Assembly (NCBI GenBank): GCA_036925085.1
Contig: JAUPFP010000128.1
Span: 1 to 64,000, forward strand
Reading direction: 5' to 3'
Source of the DNA: Brachycybe producta
Taxonomy: Eukaryota; Arthropoda; Diplopoda; Playtdesmida; Andrognathidae
Length of the DNA: 64,000 nt
Position numbers and translations under genes: made by a program. Below are positions 48,311-59,127 of the stretch, in pieces (position 1 is the first letter of the stretch; each line of letters opens with the position of its first letter). The notes below the pieces were generated by a model. The model worked only from the letters and a program-made list of their open reading frames with translations. It was not told the DNA's origin and made no database searches.

Positions 48311-48910
48311 TCACGTGCTCGATTTATATAATTTTTGAAAAGGTCCTTCTATTTTTAAACAAGGTTCAAAGTCGTTCGTTTTTTTAACCCCATGTTAAAT
48401 CCCATTGGCCCCAAAACCGTCCCACAAACATTTGAAAAACTCTCGTTAAAACTGATTTAGAACAATAACAAAATAATTAGCACATACATTCATGTATTGA
48501 TTCACGATGTTTCGTTTTTATAAATTTTGAAAAGGTCCTTCTATTTTTTAATAACGTTTAAAATCGTACGTTTTTTAACTCCATGTTAAGTCCCATAGGA
48601 CTAAAACACCGTCCAACAAACGTTAAGAGAACTCGCATTAAAAATGATTTAGAGCAATCAGAAAAATTAGCACGTACTTACACGTGTTTATTGCCTTCAG
48701 GATTATTCCTTGTTCTAAATTTGAAAAGGGCTTTCTATTTTTAAATAACATTTAAAATCTTACGTTTTTTTAACTCCATGTTAATTCCCATAGGAGCAAA
48801 AAAACCTTCACCCAAACATTTGAAGAACTCCCATTAAAAACAACTCAGAACAATAACAAAATAATTATTACGTGCATTAATCTACTGGCTTCACAATGTT
48901 TTCTTTTTCG
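48310..48910. repeat. Three diverged tandem copies of a ~193-bp repeat
   Basis: GAAAAGG-CCTTCTATTTTT recurs at 48,337, 48,529 and 48,723 (192 and 194 bp apart). Each is followed by ACTCCATGTTAA-TCCCAT, ACAAACATTTGAA and AGAACAATAACAAAATAATTA. No open frame spans the unit. Confidence 0.85.
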
Positions 48911-49889
48911 AAGGTTAGCACGCGAAATTATTTTTCAATTAATTATTATGTGACTTCGAACCGGGAGAAAAAACGTTAAAAAACCGTTTTTCAATCAACA
49001 ACGATCGCAGCGCCTACATTCGGAGAAATTTTGAACTAAACGATGTATCTAGCCTCTTAAATGGTTTATTCAAAAGGTACTTAAGCTGTACATGCACAGC
49101 TTGTTTTCCGAGTTGCACAACTATAAAAAAAACACTTTTCTGAGAAAAATAAGTTTAAAGTTAATCCGGATTACCAAAAATAGGCAGATTCGGCACCAGC
49201 CTATCGGCCCCACGCTTTTTAAGGGTCCCGTGACAACGGATCAAAATAGGCCTAATATTGATTTGATATTGAAAGAAAATTACAATCAAGCTTTCTTAAA
49301 TTGTTTCCAAAAGATAGAAAAAATGAATCAACTCAAAGACACGACCCAACAAAACTGAGTTTTCGACCCCTATACCGGGCTTTATCCTGCGCTGATTCAT
49401 GGATTACTTTGATGGGTTTTTCAAGTGCGAAAACCGTTTTAACTATTCACAATATCCGTTTATTTGGCTCCCCAACAATAGATTGCGATAGAAAAAAAAA
49501 ATGCTACTTTACACTCATTTGGAGTTGTGTCACTCTCAAAATGTTTACGTTTTTTTTTTTTGCTTGACGCTACATCACAAAATTACTTCGAAAAATCTCC
49601 GCAAAGAGCGCTAGCATCGTGTTTATATTGAGCCCATAGACCCAATGTTAAAGAAAAAACGTTAATTTTTAAAATACACAGTCGCGCAGCAATATGTTTA
49701 TTTTTCATATTGAAAGTTGTCCAATATTAAGTTTTCAAAATGCAATGTGCACCTTAAATACATGCTGATCGAGTGATAGAAAGAAAATTAAAATTGGTAA
49801 ATGCGGTTATATTTTTAAAAAACTAATTTCAAAATAGCGAATTTTTAACTCTGATTTTAAACTCCATCGAGTACGCGCTCGTAAAGCAT
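48911..49889. other. Unassigned AT-rich stretch
   Basis: No gene recognised. Two overlapping 88-codon frames (49,092-49,567) show no motif. Degenerate echoes of the 193-bp repeat (TTTTAAACTCCATCGAG) occur near 49,855. Confidence 0.4.
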
Positions 49890-50048
49890 AAACATCCATT
49901 AAAATGCTAGTAAAAATACCTAAAAATAATTTTAAAAAACCAGAAAAAAAAAATCAGCACGTGCGTCAATGTGTTGGATTCCCTCTGGTTTAATTGTGGG
50001 TTTTTTAAATTATTTTTAGGTATTTTTACGAGCATTTTAATGAATGTT
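49889..50048. repeat. Long inverted repeat (hairpin)
   Basis: TCCATTAAAATGCTAGTAAA at 49,896 is mirrored by TTTACGAGCATTTTAATGAA ending near 50,044, with AATACCTAAAAATAATTT likewise paired. Arms of about 50 bp surround a 55-bp loop. It looks like a small palindromic element; the open frames on both strands here are a by-product. Confidence 0.75.
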
Positions 50049-50239
50049 TTTTTTTTTCTCTGTTTTTTTTTCTCCCTATATTCAGCCACCTTATTAAGGA
50101 CTACACTACAAACCACAGACGTCCAAAAAATAATGTTTGACCAAGTGGTGAATGCTATAAATCAATTGCATTTCTTGTCTTTGTATCAATTTTGAAATAA
50201 ATTACTATCAGTAAATAATAAATACACATAAGCCTTCAC

Positions 50240-50551
50240 TTATTATATAATTTATTATATTTTTAATTCAGATTTATTTTTCGCCAGACTTTTAAAGAAA
50301 CACAGACATTGTCATGCAGTAAATATTCAAAAACATGACAAATTATTCATTGCGTACGTGTACATTATATATACATGTGCAACACGTAATTTGAAACTAG
50401 TATCATAAAACGAACTCTCGTTTTTGACAAAACGTCTCGAAGACGGTGAGAATCCTAGAACTCGTCATCTTTCACTAACGTTGATTTCTAAAAATTCACC
50501 AAAAGGGCAATCAGTATAGCTACAGTGTGAAGCATCCCTCCACACTCACTG
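50240..50551 (+). promoter_or_regulatory. Upstream region and leader exon of the 51.1-kb peptide gene
   Basis: This region is paralogous to 54,910-55,439 ahead of the 56.4-kb gene: shared ATAATTTATTATAT, ACGAACTCTCGT, AATTCACCAAA-GGGCAA, GTGTGAAGCATC/GTGTAAAGCATC and CTCACT(C)AGTG. Its right end, CACTCACTG|GTAAGATT at 50,551/50,552, reads as a leader-exon donor. The matching acceptor AATAG lies at 51,116, 24 bp before the start codon. No strong TATA box is visible at the expected distance. Confidence 0.55.
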
Positions 50552-50744
50552 GTAAGATTATCTATTAACAAAATTAACATGTAATTAAGATTTAATTAAC
50601 GTGAGATTAAGTTTTCAATAATGACTCTACGAACACTTTACTTTTTGTTACAAATTTTCATGAAAAATTTGTTTTTAAAGATGATAAGTTGTTAACATGA
50701 TCTTCATATTGACATCATTCAGTTACTCTAATTACTTAAAAAAA

Positions 50745-50827
50745 TTAAGGTGGCTGAATAGATATTTATTTTGTTTTTGTCCAATCGGATATCGTCACTA
50801 CAAATGAATATCTATTCAGCCACTTTA
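50745..50827. mobile_element. 80-bp palindromic element in the leader intron
   Basis: TTAAGGTGGCTGAATAGATA at the left is mirrored by TATCTATTCAGCCACTTTAA at the right. The left motif recurs at 22,800, 25,955 and 51,283, and its first nine bases open the 26.3-kb element. The ends begin and finish with TTAA. Confidence 0.65.
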
Positions 50828-51139
50828 AGAATCCATGTGCTGAAAAAAAAACCAACTGAAAATGTAAATGCAAATATGCAAATAAATTCTGTCAAAATTA
50901 ACGTGTTTTGTAAAAATAGTTCTCATAACTCTCGAGTATATTGAGTTTGAATTACATTTTTGACGATATTGTCACAAACAGTGACAATCACAAATGCATG
51001 AAAAACAGCCAAAATTTCGAAATAGAAATAAACAATCAGAAAAGTCACACTTTTTTGTTGCATTAACATCTAAATCTGTTGTCTTACTTAAATTTCCTAA
51101 AATATTTTTTTAATAGGACCTACTAAAATCTAATCTAAA

Positions 51140-52835
51140 ATGAAAGGTTTCAAAGCCATCTCCGTCATGTTTCTCGTTGGACTTTTGCTCACTATATCGA
51201 TTGAAATTGTGGAATGTGGTCTATATGATGAGTGTAAGTACCAATTCAAAACAATCTTATTGACAGAACAAAGTTAACTTAAGGCGGCTGCATAGATATT
51301 TTGCATTTCCTCCACATATCGCACAATTGAAGTGGCTAATGCTATAAGTTCCATATGTTATTTTTTTATAAAAGTTGAACTCAAAAACAACAAGCGAACT
51401 TTTTTTTTTAGAAACAACATGAAAAAATGAAAATTGTTTTCAAAACTAGAATGGTTGAAGATTATGGTAAAGTGTCTTCTTGGCAATATCTTAATAAATA
51501 AACATTTTATAGCAGTTATGTGACGCTTCCCATCTACCTGCTTCTACTAGAACTTGATGGCACCTCCTGATGTCCTTAATTGTCCTTGTACTTTCCCTTA
51601 TACCTAGTACACGCCTGATAATTTAAATGCATTTAAGTAAAAAAAAACGTGTTCTACAGAGCCCTGTGAAGGACAAACAATATGTCGAATTCAATTTATT
51701 CAGTTAATAATCTGCAATATAAACTATTGACAAAATATTCATGCCCTTAACTGAATTCCGTACAATTTACCTAAACCCATTTAATTTGAATTCATTTAAC
51801 TCATGTGTGCACAAGGTATTAGGAAAAAATTCCCTGAACTCTTGTCCATAATTCCATATTTTAGGGAAAGATTCCCTAACACAAAATCCACGCAAGGTTA
51901 TGTTCTGGTTCAAGGCATTGCCATTGGCGAAAATGGCCCATGACAGTGCTCTGTGGCATTAGTAGCCCTGCTCTGACTCCGAATTTGTAAGATATCCCTT
52001 CTGTAGAATTAAGTTCTATTTCTTAATACTGACATAAGGTCAGTCCAGGACAAACAGAGTAGGGAATCCACCAACAAGTTGATCAGGGCATTCTAACCCT
52101 CAAGGCTGTACGTGGTTCAATAGGAATTCAATCCTGAAAAGTGATTAATACTTGACCTTGTTCTTCAAAAAATTCAACAAGACATTTTCTTAAGGATTAA
52201 TGTTACGGTTTTGTCTTGAAGTCAAAAGGACTTCTACAAAGAAAACACATGTCTGTAACACTAAAATGGCATCATCAACGGGCATGTCACAATTGGAAAA
52301 TGGACAGATTTTTAGGTTTTTCCATTAACATTTCATGAAAACCTACTTTCACCTTTTTCAAACTGCCATAGAAAGTTTATTTTTAAAGATATTATTATGA
52401 AAAAAACTTTTAGCCCAAAAACCCATCTAAAATTAAAAAAAAAAAACTAATGGATGGACAAGAGCTGTATTTTAGCTTAATACACTAACTTATAAAACCA
52501 GTAAGCTAAGTGGACCCAAGGGCTTCAAAGGCTATATACTGAACTGTGCGTACCAAAGGGTTTTTTCACCACGGACTTACTGGCCTTAAGGGACTCCAAA
52601 GGGCTTTATAAGAGGGTCAGATCCATAAAAGTAAACATTTCCTGGGGCAAAGTAAATTGCATGTATAGTATATGTTGTATTCTATTTATATTTTGTTTTA
52701 AATCATATAGTATGTGCTAAAATGGATCGATATATGACTGATGATTGCACCGACCAATGTCAAGAAGATGGTTTTGTTTATGGGTGCGTGGATAGAATGA
52801 TGAAAATTTGCTCTTGTTTCAACACTGACTGGTGA
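51140..52835 (+). CDS. Secreted six-cysteine (CSab-like) peptide, two coding exons
   Basis: Exons 51,140-51,233 and 52,711-52,835 give 72 residues. The intron is 1,477 bp, GT..AG, phase 1. Exon 1 is a signal peptide starting M-K-G-F-K with core FLVGLLLTI, ending near VECG. Exon 2 has C-x10-C-x3-C-x8-C-x7-C-x-C with YGC at the fourth cysteine, and stops three to five residues after the last cysteine. Acidic residues outnumber basic by about eight to four. Exon lengths are identical to those of the 56.4-kb gene (94 and 125 bp), marking the pair as recent tandem paralogues. The donor GTAAGT and acceptor CATATAG are strong. Start chosen for the signal core and alignment with paralogues. Confidence 0.82.
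51234..52710 (+). other. Intron of the 51.1-kb peptide gene
   Basis: Contains the TTAAGGCGGCTGCATAGATA motif near 51,283 and a run resembling 22,920-23,020 (AATTGTTTTCAAAA, GGCAAT, TGACGCT), so at least 250 bp derive from the dispersed repeat also seen in the 22-kb and 25-kb flanks. No coding sequence was seen in the rest. Confidence 0.6.
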
Positions 52836-52839
52836 CCAC

Positions 52840-53680
52840 TGATTAGTTTCCACCATTTTTAAGTAAGGTAAAAAAAAACCGTGCGGAACCTAGAAGCCAA
52901 GAGATATAAGTGACATTTCTATTCTAAAAAAAATGGAGGAAAGTACTGTCAATGAAATGATAATAATGGTTTTACTTTGCTTTTGTTATTTATACCCCTT
53001 GGCTTCTTTTTAAGTTGATAGTTACATACACCATTTTGTTTTCGATCTAATCTTTTAGGAATATGAACACCAAATAGACCTCAATATAAAGCTGTGAACC
53101 TAAATTCAACCATTTCGAAATGTGTGCACTAATAATTTAAATAAAAATAATTACTTCGGTAATACTTTTTCAGTTACTTTCCGACAATACAGATAAATAT
53201 TTGTATCACTGAATAAAATAATCACAATGTTATAATGTTATATGCTCATGAATAAAATAATATAAAAATAACATTATGTGTTTTCAAATTTGTATGATGC
53301 ACGCAAATAGAGAGGAAAAAACAGGGTAAAATGAGGTACAGGTGTTTTCTCAAGAACCCGTGCTGCCATTTGAAAAACATTGATATTAATTTATTCAAAC
53401 CACTCTTTCTCATCCTTTTCCAGATTGCCATTTTTGTAATTTATGCTAAAATTTCAAAGAAAACGATAAAATTAAGTTTCGATCCCTTTTACTAGAAGGT
53501 AAATATTTTTTAAAATAATGATACATGTATGTGACTATTCTAAGGCCTTGTATCCACTTGTTGCGGTTTAGCGTATCGTATCACCGTTGCCTATTGTATC
53601 CATATCATTCACGGATACGGTGTACACACTACTCCATGTTTCTCGTATCATCAGTACAATAAGTGAATACCCTTGACACA
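52840..53680. other. 3' region of the 51.1-kb gene
   Basis: AT-rich. A possible polyadenylation motif GAATAAAATAA lies at 53,212, far from the stop. No other gene. Confidence 0.45.
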
Positions 53681-53689
53681 CACGCACGC

Positions 53690-53900
53690 ACGCACACACA
53701 GGCGACTTTTGAAAGACTTTTTGGAGACAAAAAGAAGTCGAAGGTTCCAGGGCTGTTGTCGCAATGTATTTTCTATAAAAAGTCGCCAACCTTGATACAC
53801 AGGCAACTTTTAACTGTGTGCCAAGGTTGACGTCTTTCCGTTCATTTGGTCGACCCATTTTCTTGCCAGAAAGTCTTTCAAAAGTCGCCTGTGTGCCAAG
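53690..53900. mobile_element. Palindromic MITE-like element
   Basis: CAGGCGACTTTTGAAAGACT at 53,699 is mirrored by AGTCTTTCAAAAGTCGCCTG ending near 53,892. Inside, TAAAAAGTCGCCAACCTTG and GTGCCAAGGTTGAC form further pairs. An ACACACGCACGC tract lies just outside the left end. Confidence 0.7.
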
Positions 53901-53974
53901 GATCTAAATCATTTCCAAAACTATCCATTATGTCATATACTGTATAAATGGCTATGATTTTTGCTGTGACAAAA

Positions 53975-54180
53975 ATGTCTAAAAATGTTGCCTAAAGAAA
54001 ATAAGCTGTGTTTTCTAAAAGAAATACGAGATAGTAGATACATTCTAAAACACTTGTAAAACAATCTACCCACCGTACCTTTAGAGTTAGGTAGAAAATC
54101 TTTGGTTGGCAACAAGTGTAAGTAACAAGTTTGTCAACTACACATGTTAGTTACAAGTGATCTTTTGTGGTTTACAAGTA
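53975..54180 (-). repeat. Inverted partial copy of the 58.2-kb MITE interior
   Basis: AGCTGTGT..TCT, ATACGAGATAGTA, AAACAATCTACC, AGAAAATCTTTGGTTGGCAA and GTAACAAGTTTGTCAACTAC here are the reverse complement of 58,400-58,565. The termini with GTTTCACAAAACTA are missing, so this copy is truncated. Confidence 0.7.
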
Positions 54181-54194
54181 ATTAGCTTGGCCGT

Positions 54195-54850
54195 CAAGAT
54201 TGACGTACCAGTTGTAAGACTAAGCAATGTCATCTATTTTTTAAACTTGATGATAATCGTCATTGTCCGGTTATACAACTGTTGATCTTGACGTTGTGCC
54301 TATTGAACATATATGTCATTGCAGATGTTCACCAGACTGAAAGTTGTAAATGGTGCAGAAATAAATACTATGTTAATCTCTATACCAGGAGGTTCTCAAT
54401 CAGGAGTATTAGAGAACCAAATAATGGGGAAATGACGCCTCGAGATCTCTGAACAATTTTTAAAAAAGTTGTTAGATTGGAATAAATTATCATGATTACC
54501 AATGCGGAATGAGGTGGCGAGGCCAGTACAACGAAGTCATACGGGTACCTAATATAACTTTTGGTGGTGGTGGTGATGATGATGATTATTTTGACAGTCT
54601 GGCAGAGGGGGGGGGGAGGGGGCATGGGGCATGGGGACATATTGGGAAATCCATTAAGGTGTCTGTAATCGTAAAAAACTTTTTTTAAAAAAAACCTGCT
54701 CTACCTAGTGCTGACCAGAAGTCTTACTATACTACAAATGATACATGTTAATTACATTTCTTGTTTTTGTATTTCAAATGAAGCCAACTTATGAAAATGA
54801 CGATTATCATCAAGTTTAAAAAATAGATGACATTGCTCAGTCTTACAACA
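54195..54850. repeat. Inverted repeat pair enclosing ~530 bp
   Basis: AGACTAAGCAATGTCATCTA with TTTAAACTTGATGATAATCG (54,217-54,262) is mirrored by CGATTATCATCAAGTTTAAA and TAGATGACATTGCTCAGTCT (54,797-54,843). The interior holds a GGT/GAT microsatellite, a poly-G patch at 54,608 and no gene. It may be a composite or larger MITE. Confidence 0.6.
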
Positions 54851-54914
54851 CAATGCATATTCTGAGTGTTGCATTTTAACATCCTGTAGATGGTATACAC
54901 AGACCTTCTGTATA

Positions 54915-55439
54915 ATTTATTATATTGTTAATGCAAACCTATTTCGCAGCTAGACTTTTGAATAAACATAGACATAGACATAAACATAAAATCAATAAAA
55001 GTAGAAATAATAGTGTCGAAATATTTATTACATAAATAAAATACAAAGTTTGGCATTATTCTACTGTAAAACGAACTCTCGTCTTGAACACGGTAAGAAT
55101 TCTAGAGATCATAATCTTAGTATTAACTCAGGTTGCCTTAACACGTTCCTCTGAATTCACCAAAGGGCAAATGGCACAGTTAGGGTCTCTACATACTATA
55201 GGCCTATGGTCATAACACGGTATGGTTAAGGTCACCAGTCATTTTTTTCTGTGGAAAACCATGATCTGTGTGTGTGTGTGTGTGTGTATACAGTAGTTGC
55301 CAGTGTGAAAGCTGACTACACTTAATGGATTTCAATTGAAAATCTCAAGCACGATATTTGAGCACGGTCAGCCGCACCCCACTTTGACCGTACAGTGTGA
55401 ATCGACCCTTATAGTGTAAAGCATCACTCTCACTCAGTG
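54915..55439 (+). promoter_or_regulatory. Upstream region and leader exon of the 56.4-kb peptide gene, with MITE
   Basis: Paralogous to 50,240-50,551, but with an insertion at about 55,190-55,412 of the element described at 56,687. A (TG)n tract lies at 55,268. CACTCAGTG|GTAGAT at 55,439/55,440 reads as the leader-exon donor, and CTAATATAG at 56,399 as its acceptor. The element therefore sits immediately upstream of, or within, the presumed leader. Confidence 0.5.
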
Positions 55440-56399
55440 GTAGATTACATGAAGAAAATTATTCTAAGATTACTCCCGTGTTTAGTTGTTGTAAGATAAA
55501 ATGTTAGAAGATTGACAGAAGAATGTTGTAAAAATTTGTAAAGCAGTCATCTCACTGGCTATTTTTACAGCAAAGATTCACCGCAAGATTACTACTGCTT
55601 TGGTAGGCTTCCAATATCACGTGCAAAACCTATTCAGGGCCATAGCCAAATCTTGATCTTAGGAAGGGCCAAAAAATGTATTGGTAGGGCTGATGTTTCC
55701 TTAAACATTTTTTTTTAAATACAAAGTAATAATACGACAAAACATTCTTTATGAAAAAAGTATAGATCTACTACTAATAAAGTTGCAACTTTTTGTTATG
55801 GCTGTTGTTAAATTTAGTTAAAAATAAATCAAAGTCAATAGCATTCTTCCCCTTTTCCAACAGCCGAAAAGTTCCTACTAGTGACATAAATGATAAACTT
55901 TTTTTCTTAAATGTAAAATTAAATTGTTTAAACAATTAACATATTAAAATATATCAACTTGGATCGGATGCGCTCGAAAGCGTCGTGCATTTTTTTTTAC
56001 CAAGATAGAAAATGATTAGGACAACATAAATTGCTTCAGGAAGGACGAGAATTTTTAACAGGCAAGGGCGCTGTCCTGTCTGGCTCCCCTCGCTATGGCC
56101 CTGAGTAGTATAATTACCTGAGGACGTTACTAACGGGGGAAGGGGGTGGGGTGAATTCTCTATTGGCTTTGCAGGGTTGGAGGCACCCCTGGTTCTGACA
56201 TGTATTTCACTGAGCTATGTAAACGTACATATAGGACGTAAAATACATCAAATTCAAATTACAATAACTAGTTAGGTTTCAATCAAAGGAACATAAAAGT
56301 GCAACCACACAATTAATTGATTATTTTTAACGTCTTAAATTATATCAATGTGAAAGTGTATGTACCTCGTTGGCTTTACATACCATTTTTCTAATATAG
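55440..56399 (+). other. Presumed leader intron of the 56.4-kb gene
   Basis: No coding sequence. Contains T- and A-rich tracts and a GGGGGAAGGGGGTGGGG patch at 56,136. The matching leader intron of the 51.1-kb gene is 565 bp. Confidence 0.45.
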
Positions 56400-56434
56400 A
56401 GCCAGCCTACTATTACTACTACAGCAAAACAATA

Positions 56435-57874
56435 ATGAAAAGTTTCAAAGCATTTTCCATCATGGTTCTCATCGGAATATTGCTCAATACATTTATGGAC
56501 AGTGTGGAATGTGATAAATACGACGACTGTAAGTGCCAATTAAAATAATCTCACTGACAGAACGAACTTAAGCAATGTTTACATTAGCCAAGATATTTTA
56601 TTTGCAGCTTAACGATTAAATTTAATTTATTTTCATATAAGTAGTCTAAAAACCAAGTACTTTTTAAGATTTAATAATAAAGGGTCAATTCACACTATCC
56701 GATTGTAACACGGTCATGGTCAATGGTCACCGGTCACTTTTCTATAGAAAAACCATGATCTGAGTCTGGTCGCCAGTGTCAACGTCGATGATTTAAATAT
56801 ATTGGATTTCAATTGAAAATCTATAGTTCGATATTTGACCACGGTCAACTGGAGCCCACCATGACCATATAGTGTGAATCGACCTAAGAGTCCGGTTGAA
56901 AGCAGTCAAATATATCGTACTATAGATTTTCAATTGAACTCAAATCATGGTTTTGTAACACCCTGTATTTCTCCTTGTCCTTAGAATCATAGCTTTGGGG
57001 TCCCTCGTACTCAAAATGCCGCATTTACGGCCATACCTCTATCATTTAAGACCCTGAAGTGTAAATCACATTCTGGTTCCGGAATCGGCAAATGGATACC
57101 CATCAAGGCACAGTCCCTTGAGCATGGGTGCAACTGAGTAGGTGCACACAGCCCCTAGGTATAAAGTTCCGTGTCTTTATTAATTCGGGGTCCATTCTCT
57201 GATATCGAAATATGAAATAACCCATTGACTAGTCCACACTTTGCAACTATTCTCTGTTTAGTGTACTGTAATGGCTGTGTGCATTCAATCGGTAACATCG
57301 TCAACCAGCATTTGTCTCGCCTGTTATTATAATTTCTCTCCTTTGCAATTCCGTTCAACATTAAATACCAAAAAGTACGACTCCGGCACCGTATGGAGTC
57401 AGTTCTAAATCACACACTTTTTCAGCTTAATGCGGTATCCATTCCCAAACTGAGAGAATCTAGACTTTAGTCCCGTAACTGGGTCTCTTGCACTGTTACA
57501 GTTTTAAATAGAAAGATGATGGTGACCATGACCGGACCATATTACGACGGATAGTGTGAAGACCACCTAAATTTATATAAATGTATAGTTTATAAATTTA
57601 TCTTGACTGTCAACAAAAATCCAAAATGCAAGGTTCTTGCCAGATGCAACAAAATATGCATTATTGCTCAGAATAACAAAAAGTAATCAAAAAAAGATGT
57701 ATGATACTCGTAAATTTCACACAGCTTTCCTCTTTTATTTAATTCATAGTATGTGCTGAATTGCATAGATTTAGAATGAAGGGTTGCACCAACTTATGTC
57801 ACGAAGACGGCTATGAATTTGGATGCGTGGACAACACGGTACACCTTTGCGAATGTTTCGATACTGATAAGTGA
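56435..57874 (+). CDS. Secreted six-cysteine (CSab-like) peptide, two coding exons
   Basis: Exons 56,435-56,528 and 57,750-57,874 give 72 residues. The intron is 1,221 bp, GT..AG, phase 1. The signal peptide starts M-K-S-F-K with core IMVLIGILL and ends near VECD. Exon 2 has C-x10-C-x3-C-x8-C-x7-C-x-C with FGC at the fourth cysteine. Residue count is about four basic to eight acidic. Closest relative in the window is the 51.1-kb gene: same exon lengths, same CTNxC-type second loop, same short D-rich tail, paralogous upstream regions. The acceptor is TTCATAG; the exon opens TATGTGCT in both genes. Expressed role unknown: defence, venom or signalling. Confidence 0.82.
56687..56888. mobile_element. 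~200-bp MITE in the intron of the 56.4-kb gene
   Basis: AGGGTCAATTCACACTAT at the left is mirrored by ATAGTGTGAATCGACCT at the right. Internally GGTCACCGGTCAC, AAAACCATGATCTG and GGATTTCAATTGAAAATCT match 55,214-55,410, so two copies lie within 1.5 kb. A fragment (GGTGACCATGACCGG, GGATAGTGTGAAGACC) recurs at 57,520-57,570. Confidence 0.75.
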
Positions 57875-57935
57875 TCACGAGATAAGAGTACCCATCTTTA
57901 TGAGAGGTAAGAATTATATTTGTCAGTCATGTAAT

Positions 57936-58955
57936 GCCTGAGGCACACTACGCATCGAATGCCTTCCAACGCTAGACGAATGAAATAGATGTCGTTCGAC
58001 ATTGGAGGGCATTCTGGCAGGTGTTGGTTTGCTTGCCCCGCTTCAAACGGCCCATCCAACATTGGAATGCATTCACACCACCATTCGTGACTCGGCCACA
58101 CAATGCGTCCAGCGTTTGGAACCAATTCCGAAAGAACCTACCACTATGTGTGCGAAGGTTACTCTTTCAGTTTCATTCGAACAGCGTATTCTTAAAATCT
58201 GCGTCGCCCCAACGATAAACCCAATGTTGGACACATAGTCTGACCAGGGGTCCGTTTCACAAAACTAAAAAGTCTTGTTAGTAACAAGTAAATTTTTACA
58301 TGTTTGTAAAATTTTCAATTACTATAGCATTTCACAAAAATACAAGTGTGCACTTTTAATTACAAGTGAATTTTTAAAAATTTACAAGTGAACCACAAAA
58401 AATCACTTGTGGCTAACAAGTGTAGTTGACAAACTTGTAACTGGTACTTGTTGCCAACGAAAGATTTTCTACCTAACTCAAAAAGTATGGTAGGTAGATT
58501 GTTTTAAAGTTTTTTAGAATGTCCTTACTATCTCGTATTTTTTTTAAAATACACAGCTTATTTCCTTATTTCCTTTTTAGACATTTTTGACAAGTTAAGA
58601 AATTACACATGAAGAAAAGAAAACGACTATTTTATCTACCCTTGTTACAAACAAGTCAAATTTCAGTTGTTCCCAACAACTCGTTACCTACACTTGTAAG
58701 CTACAATTCTTACTCACATGATTTGTAGTTTTGTGTACAAATATTCGTGAACCACCTGTAAAGAACAAGTTGTGATTACAAAGACTTGTAAACTACAATT
58801 GTTATGAACAAGACTTGTAGTTTTGTGAAACGGGCCCCCAGTTAACCAATTGTGAACGTACAAGTGTCCAACTGGCAAATGCTAGAGGCAAATCTTGGAT
58901 ACAAATATAGTTACAATGTTGGATCCAATGTTAGACACATAGTGTGTCTCAGTCT
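57936..58955. mobile_element. MITE-like element interrupted by another MITE
   Basis: The ends TGCCTGAGGCACACTACGCA and (complemented) AGACTGAGACACACTATGTG are imperfect inverted repeats; GCATTC/CCAACATTGGA phrases repeat inside. The element is split by the 58,247-58,839 MITE, after which GTGAACGTACAAGTGTCCAA continues to the right end. The host gene stop at 57,874 is 60 bp upstream. Confidence 0.55.
58247..58839. mobile_element. 593-bp MITE with GTTTCACAAAACTA termini
   Basis: GGGGTCCGTTTCACAAAACT at the left is mirrored at the right by AGTTTTGTGAAACGGGCCCC. The interior alternates ACAAGT and ACTTGT motifs and is largely self-complementary. No open frame. It interrupts the element at 57,936-58,955, and a truncated inverted relative lies at 53,975. 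Confidence 0.85.
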
Positions 58956-59127
58956 TAAAATGTGTAACTAGTGATAGCTTAATCTAACTTAATCAGAAAT
59001 CCTATTCCGTTTTTTTTTTCTAATATTTTTAGTCCTGTGGACATTCTTTGATCAAACCTAACAACTACAAATAAATAATTGCATAACTGAATAAAGTAAT
59101 AAAAAAGTCAACTTTATGCTAGCTAAT

